A stretch of DNA of 64,000 bases, from contig CM046850.1 in NCBI GenBank assembly GCA_025618425.1, positions 22,888,907-22,952,906 on the forward strand, read 5' to 3'. This document shows positions 60,201 to 64,000 of this stretch, piece by piece (the stretch's first letter is position 1; each line of letters starts with the position of its first letter). Position numbers and translations under genes: made by a program. The notes below the pieces were generated by a model. That model was given only the letters and a program-made list of their open reading frames with translations, was not told the DNA's origin and ran no database searches. The stretch comes from Heliocidaris tuberculata (Eukaryota > Echinodermata > Echinoidea > Camarodonta > Echinometridae).

Positions 60201-61056
60201 ATATACTGCAGATTAGGATTCAACTTTTTTTATCATAAAAAAGTGAATTCCATAAAAAAAAAGAAAAAAAAAGAGGTAATTTGTGGAAAATTGGAATGAT
60301 CTGCAGGCTATGAATCTCATTCAAATTTCAAACACACTCACTCAGGAAAAAATAATATGTTTCTTCTTACTAAAGTGCATGGTATTTTGAAATTTTAAAA
60401 CAAATGGAAAATGGTACATGGCTTTACAAACAATGCAACGTTACCACCTACAACTTCCTCCCAAAAGACATCTAGTGTCTCTCTGAACCTGGTGCCCAAC
60501 CAGTCAAACCATTCTTATAATAATTATGCCATCCTCTTAAAACTGAAGGAATGTTGTAATGAAAACTATCTGATTTGGAAAATTACCCTTTGATTTATAA
60601 TCTAAAGAACTGAAGAATTGAAGCTCATGAATGAAACAACAAAAATTATCATTTCCTAAAAAAAAACTATGATGGATGGAAATTTTCCACACATTTTGGG
60701 TGATTGATTTTTTTTTTTTTTTTGTAGTAAATTTAAGCCATTATTCACTGTAATCTTCACTGATTTTCTGCACTGAAATACCTTGACAGAAACCACTCTG
60801 AGGTACTTTTCACAATTTCTATCTATTCCCATTGAAATTTGCATGATGGATGCATCTAGAGCTTTAAGAAAAGACTGGATTTTCACTTTACACATGAAAG
60901 GGTTGTGCACCACAATTAGGAGAGACACATGATGTGGGAGTGGGAACAAACAAACACCCTCCCAGAAACAAAAAAAAAAAGATTAAAAAACAAACCAAGA
61001 GGCATGAGATCAAGCCAACAAACCTTTGTATTGGTCTTTTCCCGTGCGGAATGGAA
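16933..61056 (-). CDS. DOCK9/10/11-type (DOCK-D, zizimin) guanine nucleotide exchange factor, C-terminal half
   Basis: Gene-level entry. Twenty-two confidently placed exons plus up to seven phase-compatible cassette candidates give about 1,170 codons ending at TGA 16935-16933. DOCK-D proteins are Cdc42-directed GEFs acting at membranes. Full-length vertebrate members are about 2,050 residues with PH, DHR1 and DHR2 domains, so the PH and DHR1 exons must lie beyond 64000. Family identity rests on [53 protein letters not shown] and the nucleotide-sensor segment [16 protein letters not shown]. The C-terminal FSAISGTP matches the vertebrate DOCK9 end IFNAISGTP as I recall it. DOCK6/7/8 differ at all these places, so DOCK-C is excluded. 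DHR2 runs from about 24069 to 18630. The gene has large introns full of MITEs and converges on the FReD gene. Confidence 0.95.
17021..18070. mobile_element. 1,050-bp DNA element with 6-bp target duplication in the last DOCK intron
   Basis: Starts CAGGCATGTGA and ends TCACATGCCTG: 11-bp perfect inverted repeats. The flanks are TAAATG at 17015-17020 and TAAATG at 18071-18076. It contains a G/C-rich block at 17083-17160, another near 17600-17830, and repeated ACGCGGAA motifs near its right end (around 17630, 17990 and 18050), like subterminal transposase sites. No transposase frame is visible. The CAG..CTG ends recall hAT elements, but hAT duplications are normally 8 bp, so the superfamily is open. 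Confidence 0.75.
18300..18627. repeat. (CAT/CAC)n trinucleotide array
   Basis: Interspersed CAT, CAC and ACC triplets over more than 300 bp, reaching to the 5' splice site of the DOCK exon at 18630. The His-rich, Thr-rich and Asp/Met-rich frames here are artefacts. Confidence 0.95.
18630..18768 (-). CDS. DOCK-D exon: end of DHR2
   Basis: Reads [20 protein letters not shown], then [20 protein letters not shown] and SLTGEK. Family: FVEACGQALAVNERLIKEDQ. Donor AAG|GTAAGA is followed at once by a (GGT/GAT)n tract. Confidence 0.95.
18901..19301 (+). mobile_element. piggyBac-type MITE, copy 2
   Basis: 401 bp between TTAA at 18897-18900 and 19302-19305. Ends are CCCTTTCGAGACA and, read inward from the other side, CCCTTTCAGGACA: 13-bp inverted repeats with two mismatches. 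TTAA target sites and CCC termini are typical of piggyBac-type elements. Non-autonomous. It lies in the intron between the last two DHR2 exons of the DOCK gene. Confidence 0.9.
19360..19436. repeat. (GA)n microsatellite
   Basis: About 75 bp of GA/GAAA repeats in a DOCK intron, next to the piggyBac-type MITE at 18901. Confidence 0.95.
19460..19705. mobile_element. TA-flanked MITE, copy 1
   Basis: Ends GACCGATTTGGTAATGTAT and, inverted, GACCGGTTCTGTAATGTAT, flanked by TA on both sides (19458-19459 and 19706-19707), as for Tc1/mariner-type elements. The same element is present in reverse orientation at 32793-33020. Its interior gives the open frame reading [11 protein letters not shown], which is not a gene. 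Confidence 0.78.
19898..19998 (-). CDS. DOCK-D exon: nucleotide-sensor Val and following helix
   Basis: Reads [20 protein letters not shown], then [13 protein letters not shown]. The first Val is, from memory of the DOCK9-Cdc42 structures, the residue that displaces the nucleotide's Mg ion. Phase 0 in, phase 2 out (AG|GTGGGT). Confidence 0.95.
20579..20769 (-). CDS. DOCK-D exon: DHR2 lobe C up to the nucleotide sensor
   Basis: Reads [20 protein letters not shown], then [20 protein letters not shown] and [17 protein letters not shown]. The exon ends immediately before the Val of the sensor loop. Acceptor ATCTCCAG, donor CAG|GTAAGA. Confidence 0.96.
21182..21395 (-). CDS. DOCK-D exon: DHR2 lobe B/C
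   Basis: Reads [20 protein letters not shown], then [20 protein letters not shown] and [20 protein letters not shown], ending QYKRKTILT. Acceptor CTTTCAG, donor A|GTAAGA, phase 1. Confidence 0.96.
21870..22013 (-). CDS. DOCK-D exon: DHR2 lobe B
   Basis: Reads [20 protein letters not shown], then [20 protein letters not shown] and QLIRDSNK. Family: [20 protein letters not shown]. The TDSETDVEG insert of some vertebrate DOCK9 forms is absent. Phase 0. Confidence 0.96.
22500..22613 (-). CDS. DOCK-D exon: DHR2 lobe A/B
   Basis: Reads [20 protein letters not shown], then [26 protein letters not shown] is the DOCK-D form; DOCK7 has FRVGFYG at this place. Phase 0; donor CAG|GTAAGA. Confidence 0.96.
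23011..23133 (-). CDS. DOCK-D exon: DHR2 lobe A
   Basis: Reads [20 protein letters not shown], then [20 protein letters not shown] and Q. Family: LLEQCADGLWKAERYELIAD...YEKRRDF. Phase 0 at both ends; acceptor TTGTTCAG, donor CAG|GTATGT. Confidence 0.96.
23440..23607 (-). CDS. DOCK-D exon: DHR2 lobe A
   Basis: Reads [20 protein letters not shown], then [20 protein letters not shown] and GMQDVQYTE. Family: AAMCYVHVTALVAEYLTRKG...ITPNIDEEA. Phase 0. Confidence 0.96.
23854..24069 (-). CDS. DOCK-D exon: start of the DHR2 catalytic domain (lobe A)
   Basis: Reads [20 protein letters not shown], then [20 protein letters not shown] and [20 protein letters not shown], ending [10 protein letters not shown]. 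Nearly identical to vertebrate DOCK9/11. Acceptor CTTCCTTGCAG, donor GAG|GTAACT, phase 0. Confidence 0.97.
24298..24402 (-). CDS. DOCK-D exon: [10 protein letters not shown] segment
   Basis: Encodes [20 protein letters not shown], then [15 protein letters not shown]. Family: VIISVSQLIADV...RFQQSLSIINNCANSD. This is specific to DOCK-D and separates it from DOCK6/7/8. Phase 0. Confidence 0.96.
24425..24957. repeat. (CAT)n array with a TTTTCCCTCTCATCATCAT higher-order unit
   Basis: It fills most of the 571-bp intron between DOCK exons 24298-24402 and 24974-25099. From about 24634 to 24872 the interruption TTTTCCCT recurs about every 30-36 bases among CAT runs, about eight times. A (CTC)n run follows at 24897-24920. 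Frames of up to 207 residues over it are repeat artefacts. Confidence 0.95.
24974..25099 (-). CDS. DOCK-D exon: [13 protein letters not shown] segment
   Basis: Reads [20 protein letters not shown], then [20 protein letters not shown] and LQ, one of the most conserved DOCK-D segments. Acceptor TTCTCACAG, donor CAG|GTAAAG, phase 0. Confidence 0.96.
25502..25558 (-). CDS. DOCK-D exon: 57-bp small exon
   Basis: Encodes [19 protein letters not shown], matching family FPSTFYEGRADMCAALCYE in the expected position between RLFLNR and LLKNLNSK. Acceptor TCATACAG, donor GCA|GTATGT. Phase 0. Confidence 0.92.
25915..26805. repeat. 147-bp tandem array, six copies
   Basis: The anchor GTAGCATTTTT recurs at 26048, 26195, 26342, 26489, 26636 and 26783, exactly 147 bp apart. 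The unit includes TTTGCATAAATTTGCATAAT, GCCCCCACCCAGCCCTATCA and AAACAATCGGAATCAAAATC. The inner units are nearly identical and the last is more diverged. In the DOCK intron 25559-29455. Confidence 0.95.
26806..26925. repeat. (GGAC)n and (AC)n microsatellite with tail
   Basis: Directly after the 147-bp array: ACACGGACAGACGGACGG with further GGAC units, then (AC)n and ACGTACGGAGCCCGTTTCAT. The order array, GGAC, AC and tail may represent the 3' end of one composite repeat. Confidence 0.85.
27174..27245. repeat. (GA)n / (GATA)n microsatellite
   Basis: GA repeats with TAGATAGA interruptions in a DOCK intron. Confidence 0.95.
28272..28678 (+). mobile_element. piggyBac-type MITE, copy 3
   Basis: 407 bp flanked by TTAA at 28268-28271 and 28679-28682. 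Same ends and internal sequence as the copy at 18901, with scattered substitutions. Located in a DOCK intron. Confidence 0.9.
28728..28877. repeat. Foldback element, family A, copy 1
   Basis: The left arm GGGCCCTGTTCCATAAAACC and TGTTATCAATAACAA is mirrored by TTGTTATTGATAACAAGTTT and TATGAAGCAGGGCCC. The centre carries TTTGCTCTCAGCCAATCAGA. It begins about 50 bp after the MITE at 28272. Confidence 0.85.
29008..29070. repeat. (ATTCA)n with TTTATTGTCC: possible 3' tail of a LINE-like element
   Basis: ATTCAATTCAATTCAATCTT followed by TATTGTCCATGAGTAATACA. Short-period tails of this kind end many non-LTR elements. No reverse transcriptase frame is nearby. Confidence 0.4.
29456..29593 (-). CDS. 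DOCK-D exon: NNPLMRKV helical segment
   Basis: Reads [20 protein letters not shown], then [20 protein letters not shown] and RLFLNR. Family: HNPLMKKVFDVYLCFLQKHQ. Acceptor CTCTGCAG, donor AGG|GTAAGA, phase 0 at both ends. Confidence 0.95.
30043..30200 (-). ncRNA. Possible structured small RNA (unidentified)
   Basis: GC-rich island in an AT-rich DOCK intron. On the - strand: a TATA-like TTTATATATC (30200-30191); about 25 bp on, a hairpin closed by GATAGAG and CTCTATC; then AGAATA (fits an H box, ANANNA); a hairpin CGGG..CCCG; and a terminal hairpin CCAAGC-GCTGGT-GCTTGG at 30065-30048 followed at once by TTTTT (30047-30043). The last two fit a Pol III terminator. It could also be the head of a SINE or part of a short gene. 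I could not match it to U1-U6, 5S, 7SK, RNase P or a tRNA from memory. Confidence 0.3.
30427..30542 (-). CDS. DOCK-D exon: helical region
   Basis: Reads [20 protein letters not shown], then [18 protein letters not shown], corresponding to family EVCLTALDTLSLFTLAFK. Acceptor ATATTCTAG, donor AAG|GTCAGT, phase 0. Confidence 0.92.
31439..31545 (-). CDS. DOCK-D exon: basic Ser/Arg linker
   Basis: Reads [20 protein letters not shown], then [15 protein letters not shown]. The first base completes AAA (Lys) with the previous exon and the last base starts a Val codon, so both phases fit. Weakly conserved spacer in this family. Confidence 0.85.
32793..33020. mobile_element. TA-flanked MITE, copy 2 (inverted relative to 19460)
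   Basis: Ends GTCTGGTTCTGTAATGTAT and CATTACCGAACCTGTC, flanked by TA (32791-32792 and 33021-33022). It is the reverse complement of the element at 19460 throughout, including the AACAACCTTTGTTTGAAAGG segment. Confidence 0.78.
33494..33780. repeat. Inverted array of GGTTCGTAATTCCGAA motifs
   Basis: On the left, GGTTCGTAATTC and ATTCCGAAAATGAA recur; on the right the inverse ATTTTCGGAATTATGAACCC recurs. The two halves form a large imperfect hairpin around 33640. No coding content. Confidence 0.8.
35345..35481. repeat. Foldback element with mixed A and B arms
   Basis: The left arm GGCCCTGTTTCATAAAACGT is family A. The right arm GTCGGTAAAAATCACCGACA and CTTGATGAAACGCC is family B. The centre TGATTGGCTGAGAGCAAATT is shared by both. 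Confidence 0.75.
37847..37900 (-). CDS. DOCK-D exon: helical region (54 bp)
   Basis: Encodes [17 protein letters not shown]; family pattern EVCLFHFRYMGKRNIAR. Acceptor CTTTCCTCAG, donor AA|GTAAGT, ending in phase 2, which fits the A at the start of the exon at 31545. Confidence 0.92.
38462..38528 (-). CDS. DOCK-D exon: helical region (67 bp)
   Basis: Encodes [20 protein letters not shown] plus Leu and a split Glu codon. Aligns with family LLAYWQKVSPQELINILILL. Acceptor ATTTTGCAG, donor GA|GTAAGT. Confidence 0.9.
39178..39465 (-). CDS. DOCK-D exon: Ser-rich linker into helical repeat
   Basis: Starts [20 protein letters not shown], continues Ser/Thr-rich, then [20 protein letters not shown] and [18 protein letters not shown]. 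The last part matches the family segment SEIKSLLMCFLYILKSM. Phase 1 in, phase 1 out (G|GTAGGC). Confidence 0.93.
39802..39951. repeat. Near-perfect hairpin element with ~58-bp arms
   Basis: CAGGGCCCTCTTGCATAAAA and AGTTGTGATTAAATGCAACT in the left arm return in inverted form on the right with about one mismatch. The tips resemble family A foldbacks (AGGGCCCT...CATAAAA), but the interior is unrelated. Confidence 0.88.
40908..41024 (-). CDS. Candidate cassette exon (117 or 135 bp, phase 1-1)
   Basis: Encodes [20 protein letters not shown], then [18 protein letters not shown], to donor CCAG|GTTGGT. Two acceptors keep the frame: AAAACAG (exon end at 41024) and GTTCTCAAG (41042); both lengths are divisible by three. 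The second has the better C/T tract and a TTAAC branch-like motif. GC-rich against its flanks. Confidence 0.62.
42060..42451 (+). mobile_element. piggyBac-type MITE, copy 4, nested in another element
   Basis: Same family as 18901. The right TTAA is intact at 42452-42455; the left end reads CTAAAGCCTTTCGAG, a decayed TTAACCC. The flanks on both sides (42011-42059 and 42456-42543) are related to each other in inverted orientation, so this copy landed inside an older foldback element. Confidence 0.82.
44404..44541. repeat. Foldback element, family B, copy 1
   Basis: Arms GGGGAGCGTTTCATCAAGTG and CGCTTGATAAAACCCTCCCC with TTTGTCAGTGATTTTTACTG on the inside; centre CTCAGCCAATCAGATGCAAG. Confidence 0.85.
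44548..44792. repeat. Direct and inverted repeats of ATTCATAAGGACCGCTATTC
   Basis: At least six occurrences of the motif or its inverse (GAATAGCGGTCCTTATGAAT) within 245 bp, directly after the family B foldback at 44404. Confidence 0.8.
45171..45305 (-). CDS. DOCK-D linker exon with NRLSW motif (135 bp, phase 1-1)
   Basis: Acceptor GACTTTTAG, donor CCCAG|GTGCGT. Reads [20 protein letters not shown] and, after a Ser run, [12 protein letters not shown]. It joins in frame to the exon starting at 39465 ([10 protein letters not shown]). GC-rich and strongly coding in character. Whether it is constitutive or a cassette cannot be told from DNA. Confidence 0.78.
47676..47777 (-). CDS. Candidate 102-bp cassette exon with NRLSW motif (phase 1-1)
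   Basis: Acceptor ACCTCCCAG, donor ATGGAG|GTTTGTTTG. Reads [20 protein letters not shown], then [13 protein letters not shown]. The end resembles the exon at 45171 ([10 protein letters not shown]). Both its splice sites resemble those of the exon at 48284. Divisible by three. Confidence 0.65.
48284..48397 (-). CDS. Candidate 114-bp cassette exon with NRRSW motif (phase 1-1)
   Basis: Acceptor CCATTTTCCAG, donor TCTAGAG|GTTTGTGG. Starts [20 protein letters not shown] and ends [13 protein letters not shown]. The NRRSW segment near its end matches NRLSW near the ends of the exons at 47676 and 45171, which suggests exon duplication. The + strand frame over it ([12 protein letters not shown]) is antisense shadow. 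Confidence 0.6.
51731..51796 (-). CDS. Candidate 66-bp cassette exon (phase 1-1)
   Basis: Acceptor ATTGACTCAG, donor G|GTTGGT. Encodes [20 protein letters not shown] and a final Ser. GC-rich against an AT-rich intron; Ser-rich like the rest of the linker. Frame and phase fit its neighbours. Confidence 0.68.
52486..52623. repeat. Foldback element, family B, copy 2
   Basis: Arms GGGGAGAGTTTCATCAAGCG and CGCTTGACGAAACGCTTCCC; the centre is the inverse of copy 44404 (TCTGATTGGCTGAGAGCAAA). Confidence 0.85.
53320..53370 (-). CDS. Candidate 51-bp cassette exon (phase 1-1)
   Basis: Acceptor TTTATTTGACAG, donor G|GTATAT. Encodes [16 protein letters not shown] plus split codons. The length is a multiple of three and the phase fits both neighbours. 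Not recognised from other species. Confidence 0.5.
54970..55185. repeat. Palindrome-rich segment next to the hairpin repeat
   Basis: Contains GCTATACCGTGACGTCATTC, GGTATAGTGCACTATACTAT and ATCGATCAGTGGTTTTTCAT-CGAT motifs, several self-complementary. It may be part of the same element as 55186-55345. Confidence 0.45.
55186..55345. repeat. Hairpin repeat centred on GGGGCTAAGCCCC
   Basis: The left arm AAACAAATATATCATGCAAT ... ATGGATTCCTTGGTGACAGA is mirrored by CACCTCGGAATCCAT ... GCATGGTATATTTGTTT. Both strands therefore give similar small frames ([20 protein letters not shown] and [20 protein letters not shown]). The perfect core palindrome is at 55254-55266. Confidence 0.82.
56543..56575 (-). 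CDS. Possible 33-bp cassette microexon
   Basis: Between acceptor GTGATATAG and donor G|GTGAAA, the phase 1-1 segment encodes [10 protein letters not shown]. It is more GC-rich than its surroundings and divisible by three. It has no recognised homologue and was found by looking for the phase pattern, so it may be chance. Confidence 0.3.
58190..58472 (-). CDS. DOCK-D exon: helical region and start of Ser-rich linker
   Basis: Begins [20 protein letters not shown] (family [12 protein letters not shown]) and then changes to a low-complexity Ser-rich linker ([20 protein letters not shown]). Ends G|GTAGGT in phase 1, the phase shared by every cassette candidate that follows. Confidence 0.95.
58602..58844. 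mobile_element. Second TTAA-flanked MITE family
   Basis: 243 bp flanked by TTAA at 58598-58601 and 58845-58848. Inverted ends are CCCCTTCCATGCC and, from the other side, CCCCTACCATGCC (one mismatch in 13). The interior does not resemble the 401-413 bp family. It sits in the 584-bp intron 58473-59056 of the DOCK gene. Confidence 0.8.
58862..59028. repeat. (CAT/CAC)n array
   Basis: CAT then CAC triplets, about 165 bp, between the TTAA-flanked MITE at 58602 and the DOCK exon at 59057. A shorter CAT-rich tract lies at 58500-58560. Confidence 0.92.
59057..59235 (-). CDS. DOCK-D exon: start of helical middle region
   Basis: Reads [20 protein letters not shown], then [20 protein letters not shown] and [18 protein letters not shown], closely matching DOCK9-11 DYSLTDEFCRNHFLVGLLLR. 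Starts after ACAACAG with two bases of a split Asp codon; donor AAG|GTCAGT, phase 0. Confidence 0.95.
61024..61056 (-). CDS. DOCK-D exon: 33-bp microexon before the helical region
   Basis: Encodes [10 protein letters not shown] with split codons at both ends (phase 1 in, phase 1 out). Joined to the next exon it reads [17 protein letters not shown], which aligns with vertebrate DOCK9 MPFGKGRIQRYQDLQLDYS (recalled). Acceptor TTTACAG, donor G|GTTTGT. No earlier exon was found up to 64000. Confidence 0.75.
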
Positions 61057-61197
61057 CTGTAAACGAGTCAAGCACATCGGTTGGATACGAGGCAGGAGAA
61101 CGAGGAGAAAAAGAAACGTGGTTGACATCAAACGTTAGGGATGATGATGTTTTAGACAAGACACAAACACACACAGGACAACTAAGAGTCGTAAGGG

Positions 61198-61314
61198 GCA
61201 TTTCCTTTGATCACTTTGGTTAGTGTAAAAGAGGTATTTTCTTTGATCATTTTTGGTCAGTGTAAAAGGGGCATTTTCTTTGATCGTTTTTGGTTTATAG
61301 TGTAAAAGCGGTAT
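61198..61314. repeat. Three-copy ~38-bp tandem repeat
   Basis: The unit TTTCTTTGATCATTTTTGGT plus CAGTGTAAAAGGGGCA is repeated three times with small changes, about 140 bp upstream of the microexon at 61024-61056 in gene orientation. It gives rise to the repeated DQRK frame on the - strand, which is not a gene. Confidence 0.9.
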
Positions 61315-61407
61315 GGGGCGAGCCTTGTAAAATGGATGGTCTTTTGCACAAAACACATCCATGAACTAAACAAGAATTTTCTCTCCATGATGCATGGTTC
61401 TTACATC

Positions 61408-61562
61408 AGGGCCCTTTTTCATAAAACTTGTTAGTTATAACAAGTTCAGATAATTGTTTATAAGCTACTGAAATCATTGCATTTGATTGGCTGATCGAGA
61501 GCAAATTTGTCATAGAAATGTGACAGTTGTTATTGATAACAAGTTTTATGAAACAGGGCCCA
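61408..61562. repeat. Foldback element, family A, copy 2
   Basis: Arms AGGGCCCTTTTTCATAAAAC and ACAAGTTTTATGAAACAGGG; centre TTGATTGGCTGATCGAGAGC. Same organisation as 28728-28877. Confidence 0.85.
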
Positions 61563-64000
61563 GGACTAAAGCACCAAATAGTCCTTAGAAGAGATGACCA
61601 TATTTATAGAAATATTCTTATGAAGCATCCTATATTCAGATGCAATAGTAAACTATTGTTTATTATTAAATAGCACTTGTACTAACTTTAATAAAAGATG
61701 AAGGGTTATGACTGAATAACATTGTGCTAAACTCAAAATCAATCATTTTAATGTAGATCAATGCCCTTTCGACTCTTTATAGTTGAATTACACAGTCATG
61801 TACATTGACACACAGGCATAGTCCTTTTTGAAACAACAGTAACATGCAAAAAAATATTAAAATAACAAGCATTTTAAAAAAAACAAGAAGCATTTTTAAG
61901 CAAACAATGAAACAAAACTAACATAAACACAGACACACATCTATACTAGTTTCCTTTTGCTTTGTTTTTGCATTTTGCACTTTGCCTACTAAAATGAAAG
62001 TTAATGTTACGATTTATACATGTACATGTACCTAGCTGTACAGGCATTATTTCTGTTCTCAAATTTCAAACTGATTACACTTAAATAAAAAAATTATCCT
62101 AGGCATGTTCCATTGATTCATTTTTTAAATTCTCATACACTGTATCAAGTCCAATTTACATTTTAAGTATATTTGCTTTTTTACTTAACTCTTGTGAAGC
62201 TTCAAAGTCATTCATTTAAAAAGCGTTACAAATATGTAGTAAACTAAAACTACATTTTTTCTTTCATTGTAGAAATATGCATTCTAGAGTCCTTTCAGAT
62301 GTTATTTATTTGTACACTACCACTTCAATACGATTTTTAATTTCCTTTATACAAAAACGTACCATACACTGACACAGAACATTCCCAAACTAAAAGTCAC
62401 TATACAAATGAAGATACGTGTAGAAAAAACAATATTCTGAATATTATTGATATGTAGAGTATGGAATTTTCTTTGGCAAACTATTTCTTAACAAATAAAA
62501 GTTTTAAAATGGATGAATTCCAACATTATATTTGTTTCACCCGATTTTCACTTTATCTCAGTTTGATAATGCAAACCAAGAATTTGTCATGTTGTAGAAA
62601 AATAAAACAAGATAATTGAAAAAAATCAAAGTACATAAATCCCCCAAATTAAGTTGAATAAGTTTTTGAACACATGTAATATTACAAATTTCAAGTAACA
62701 AAGGTACATGAAACAACAAGAAGAACAAATAAACTGAAATGATAAAAAATACAATACATGTCCACATTTGACTGTCAAAAAGGGGGCACTGCCCATATCC
62801 TGAGACATCCACTGCGAGTGTCACATGCCTCTGAGGCCCCCCCCCCCCAAAAAAAAAAAAAAAAAGAGAGAAACCTTTTCTGACCTGTACTGTCCTAAAA
62901 TTAACAGAAAAATAATTCACACACATGTACACACAACATAGAATACTACAAATATAACAGACATTCTTTCCAATGCAATAAAGAACATATACATACAAAA
63001 AGCATCTTTCTTTCTTTTTTTTTAAAGCAAATGGTGTTCTTTTAACGAGTGTTTTTTTGTTTTCTGTTTGTTTTTTCATCTGTACTTCATCAAACATTTA
63101 ACTACATCTATCTTGTGGTTGCATGACTCATAGCATTAAAGTGAGTATTATGTCATTGCCTTAATACTACTTTGTCCTTTAAAATATGGCTTTGAAATTG
63201 TAAGATAAGCTCATAAATTAATCTGAAATTAACCAGACATTAGGTCTTCAAATGTATTTTGGAAATCAATATAAATTTCTCAGTACAACTGCATTATTTA
63301 ATTTCTGTCTCTTTAAATTATGTTATTATTTCTTGCTGTTCAAACCCATATTTTGTGCAAGTATATTTCAAACAATGATGTATTTTTATCATTCAAGTGC
63401 ATGGGGAGTTAGTATGGGGGAAGGGGAGGGGGGGGGGATTAAATTGAATTTCTAAAATGCAGGTTCAAAATTATACTTGAATACCATATACTATATAAAA
63501 ACACAGCAAGATACATTATGTGCCGAACAAATGCAAATGGTAAGGAAAATATATGCTGCTATGCACTATAAGGACTGATGGTCATTATGTTATTTGGGAT
63601 AAATAACTAAATTAGGAAAGACCAGAGGTGGGGGAGGGGGAGGGGGGAGGGGGTAAAGGATGAAATGGGACTTATATAATCGTATTACTGTATTCAAAAC
63701 AACTAAAAATATGAATCCCTCATCCTAAACAAAAATTTGTTTTGTTTTAGGATATTAACACATCTTTGTTCAATATGTTCTTTAACTTATTTGGACAATG
63801 CAATAGATGAAACAGACCAAACTTCATGATTATTCTTGTAAATGATCAATAAATACTTTCTCTTGATCTTCTCACTGATTGGAATATACTGAAAGTGTTA
63901 ATGTGACTAAAATATATGAATTACGATATGTGATTGCTAAATTTAATCTATCTATCAAATATCATAAATTTTGAATAAATAAGTAAATAAGTAAATTTTG

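Larger units (their letters stand above)
61057..64000. other. Upstream DOCK intron; no exon found
   Basis: I searched the - strand for the expected preceding segment (vertebrate YIPLNLP region) and found none. It contains the 38-bp tandem repeat (61198), a foldback (61408), poly-C/poly-A at 62839-62866 and G-rich runs at 63420-63437 and 63627-63655. Confidence 0.6.

Noticed and set aside
61135..61362. - strand frame with repeated NDQRK/SDQRK segments
   Set aside because: Translation of the 38-bp tandem repeat; no other support.
62558..63097. 179-residue - strand frame
   Set aside because: AT-rich translation crossing poly-C/poly-A, rich in Phe, Leu, Ile and Cys without family motifs; not linked in phase to the DOCK exons.
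1..64000. CRISPR arrays, integrated viruses, rRNA or tRNA genes
   Set aside because: No regular spacer arrays, no viral polymerase, capsid or envelope motifs, and no tRNA A/B boxes or rRNA cores were recognised on either strand.

Overview
This is a eukaryotic, intron-rich, AT-rich window, most likely from a marine deuterostome. An echinoderm such as a sea urchin is the best guess, from general character: a fibrinogen-domain gene next to a DOCK-D gene, many small TTAA- and TA-flanked elements, and abundant TACATGTA and TAGGCCTA palindromes. The species call is inference. No bacterial-style genes or CRISPR arrays are visible.

Two protein-coding genes are supported, and they converge. On the + strand, about 1152-6256 holds the 3' part of a gene for a fibrinogen-related protein. 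Five exons join in frame with GT-AG borders. They encode an acidic, Ser-rich N-terminal region of about 270 residues, a complete fibrinogen C-terminal domain, and an unusual basic tail. Its poly(A) signal is probably at 8181. The true N terminus lies upstream of 1152 and was not identified.

On the - strand, 61056 down to 16933 holds the C-terminal half (about 1,170 codons) of a DOCK9/10/11 (zizimin, DOCK-D) Rho-family GEF. I reconstructed 22 confidently placed exons. They cover the region after the DHR1/C2 domain, the helical middle region, and the whole DHR2 catalytic domain to the stop codon; all phases agree. The PH and DHR1 exons must lie beyond 64000. Between the exon ending at 58190 and the one starting at 39465, the linker region holds up to seven further exon candidates. 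All are phase 1-1 and divisible by three, and three of them share an NRxSW motif. This looks like an array of duplicated cassette exons and is the most interesting feature of the window.

The rest is intron, UTR and repeats. There is a 401-413 bp TTAA-flanked piggyBac-type MITE family (4 copies, one nested in another element), a second TTAA family (58602), a TA-flanked MITE pair (19460 and 32793), and a 1,050-bp element with a 6-bp target duplication whose end lies 11 bp from the last 3' splice site of the DOCK gene. Other repeats are several foldback elements, a 147-bp tandem array (25915-26800), a 54-bp minisatellite in the fibrinogen gene, and (CAT/CAC)n arrays in three DOCK introns. A GC-rich segment at 30043-30200 may encode a small structured RNA.
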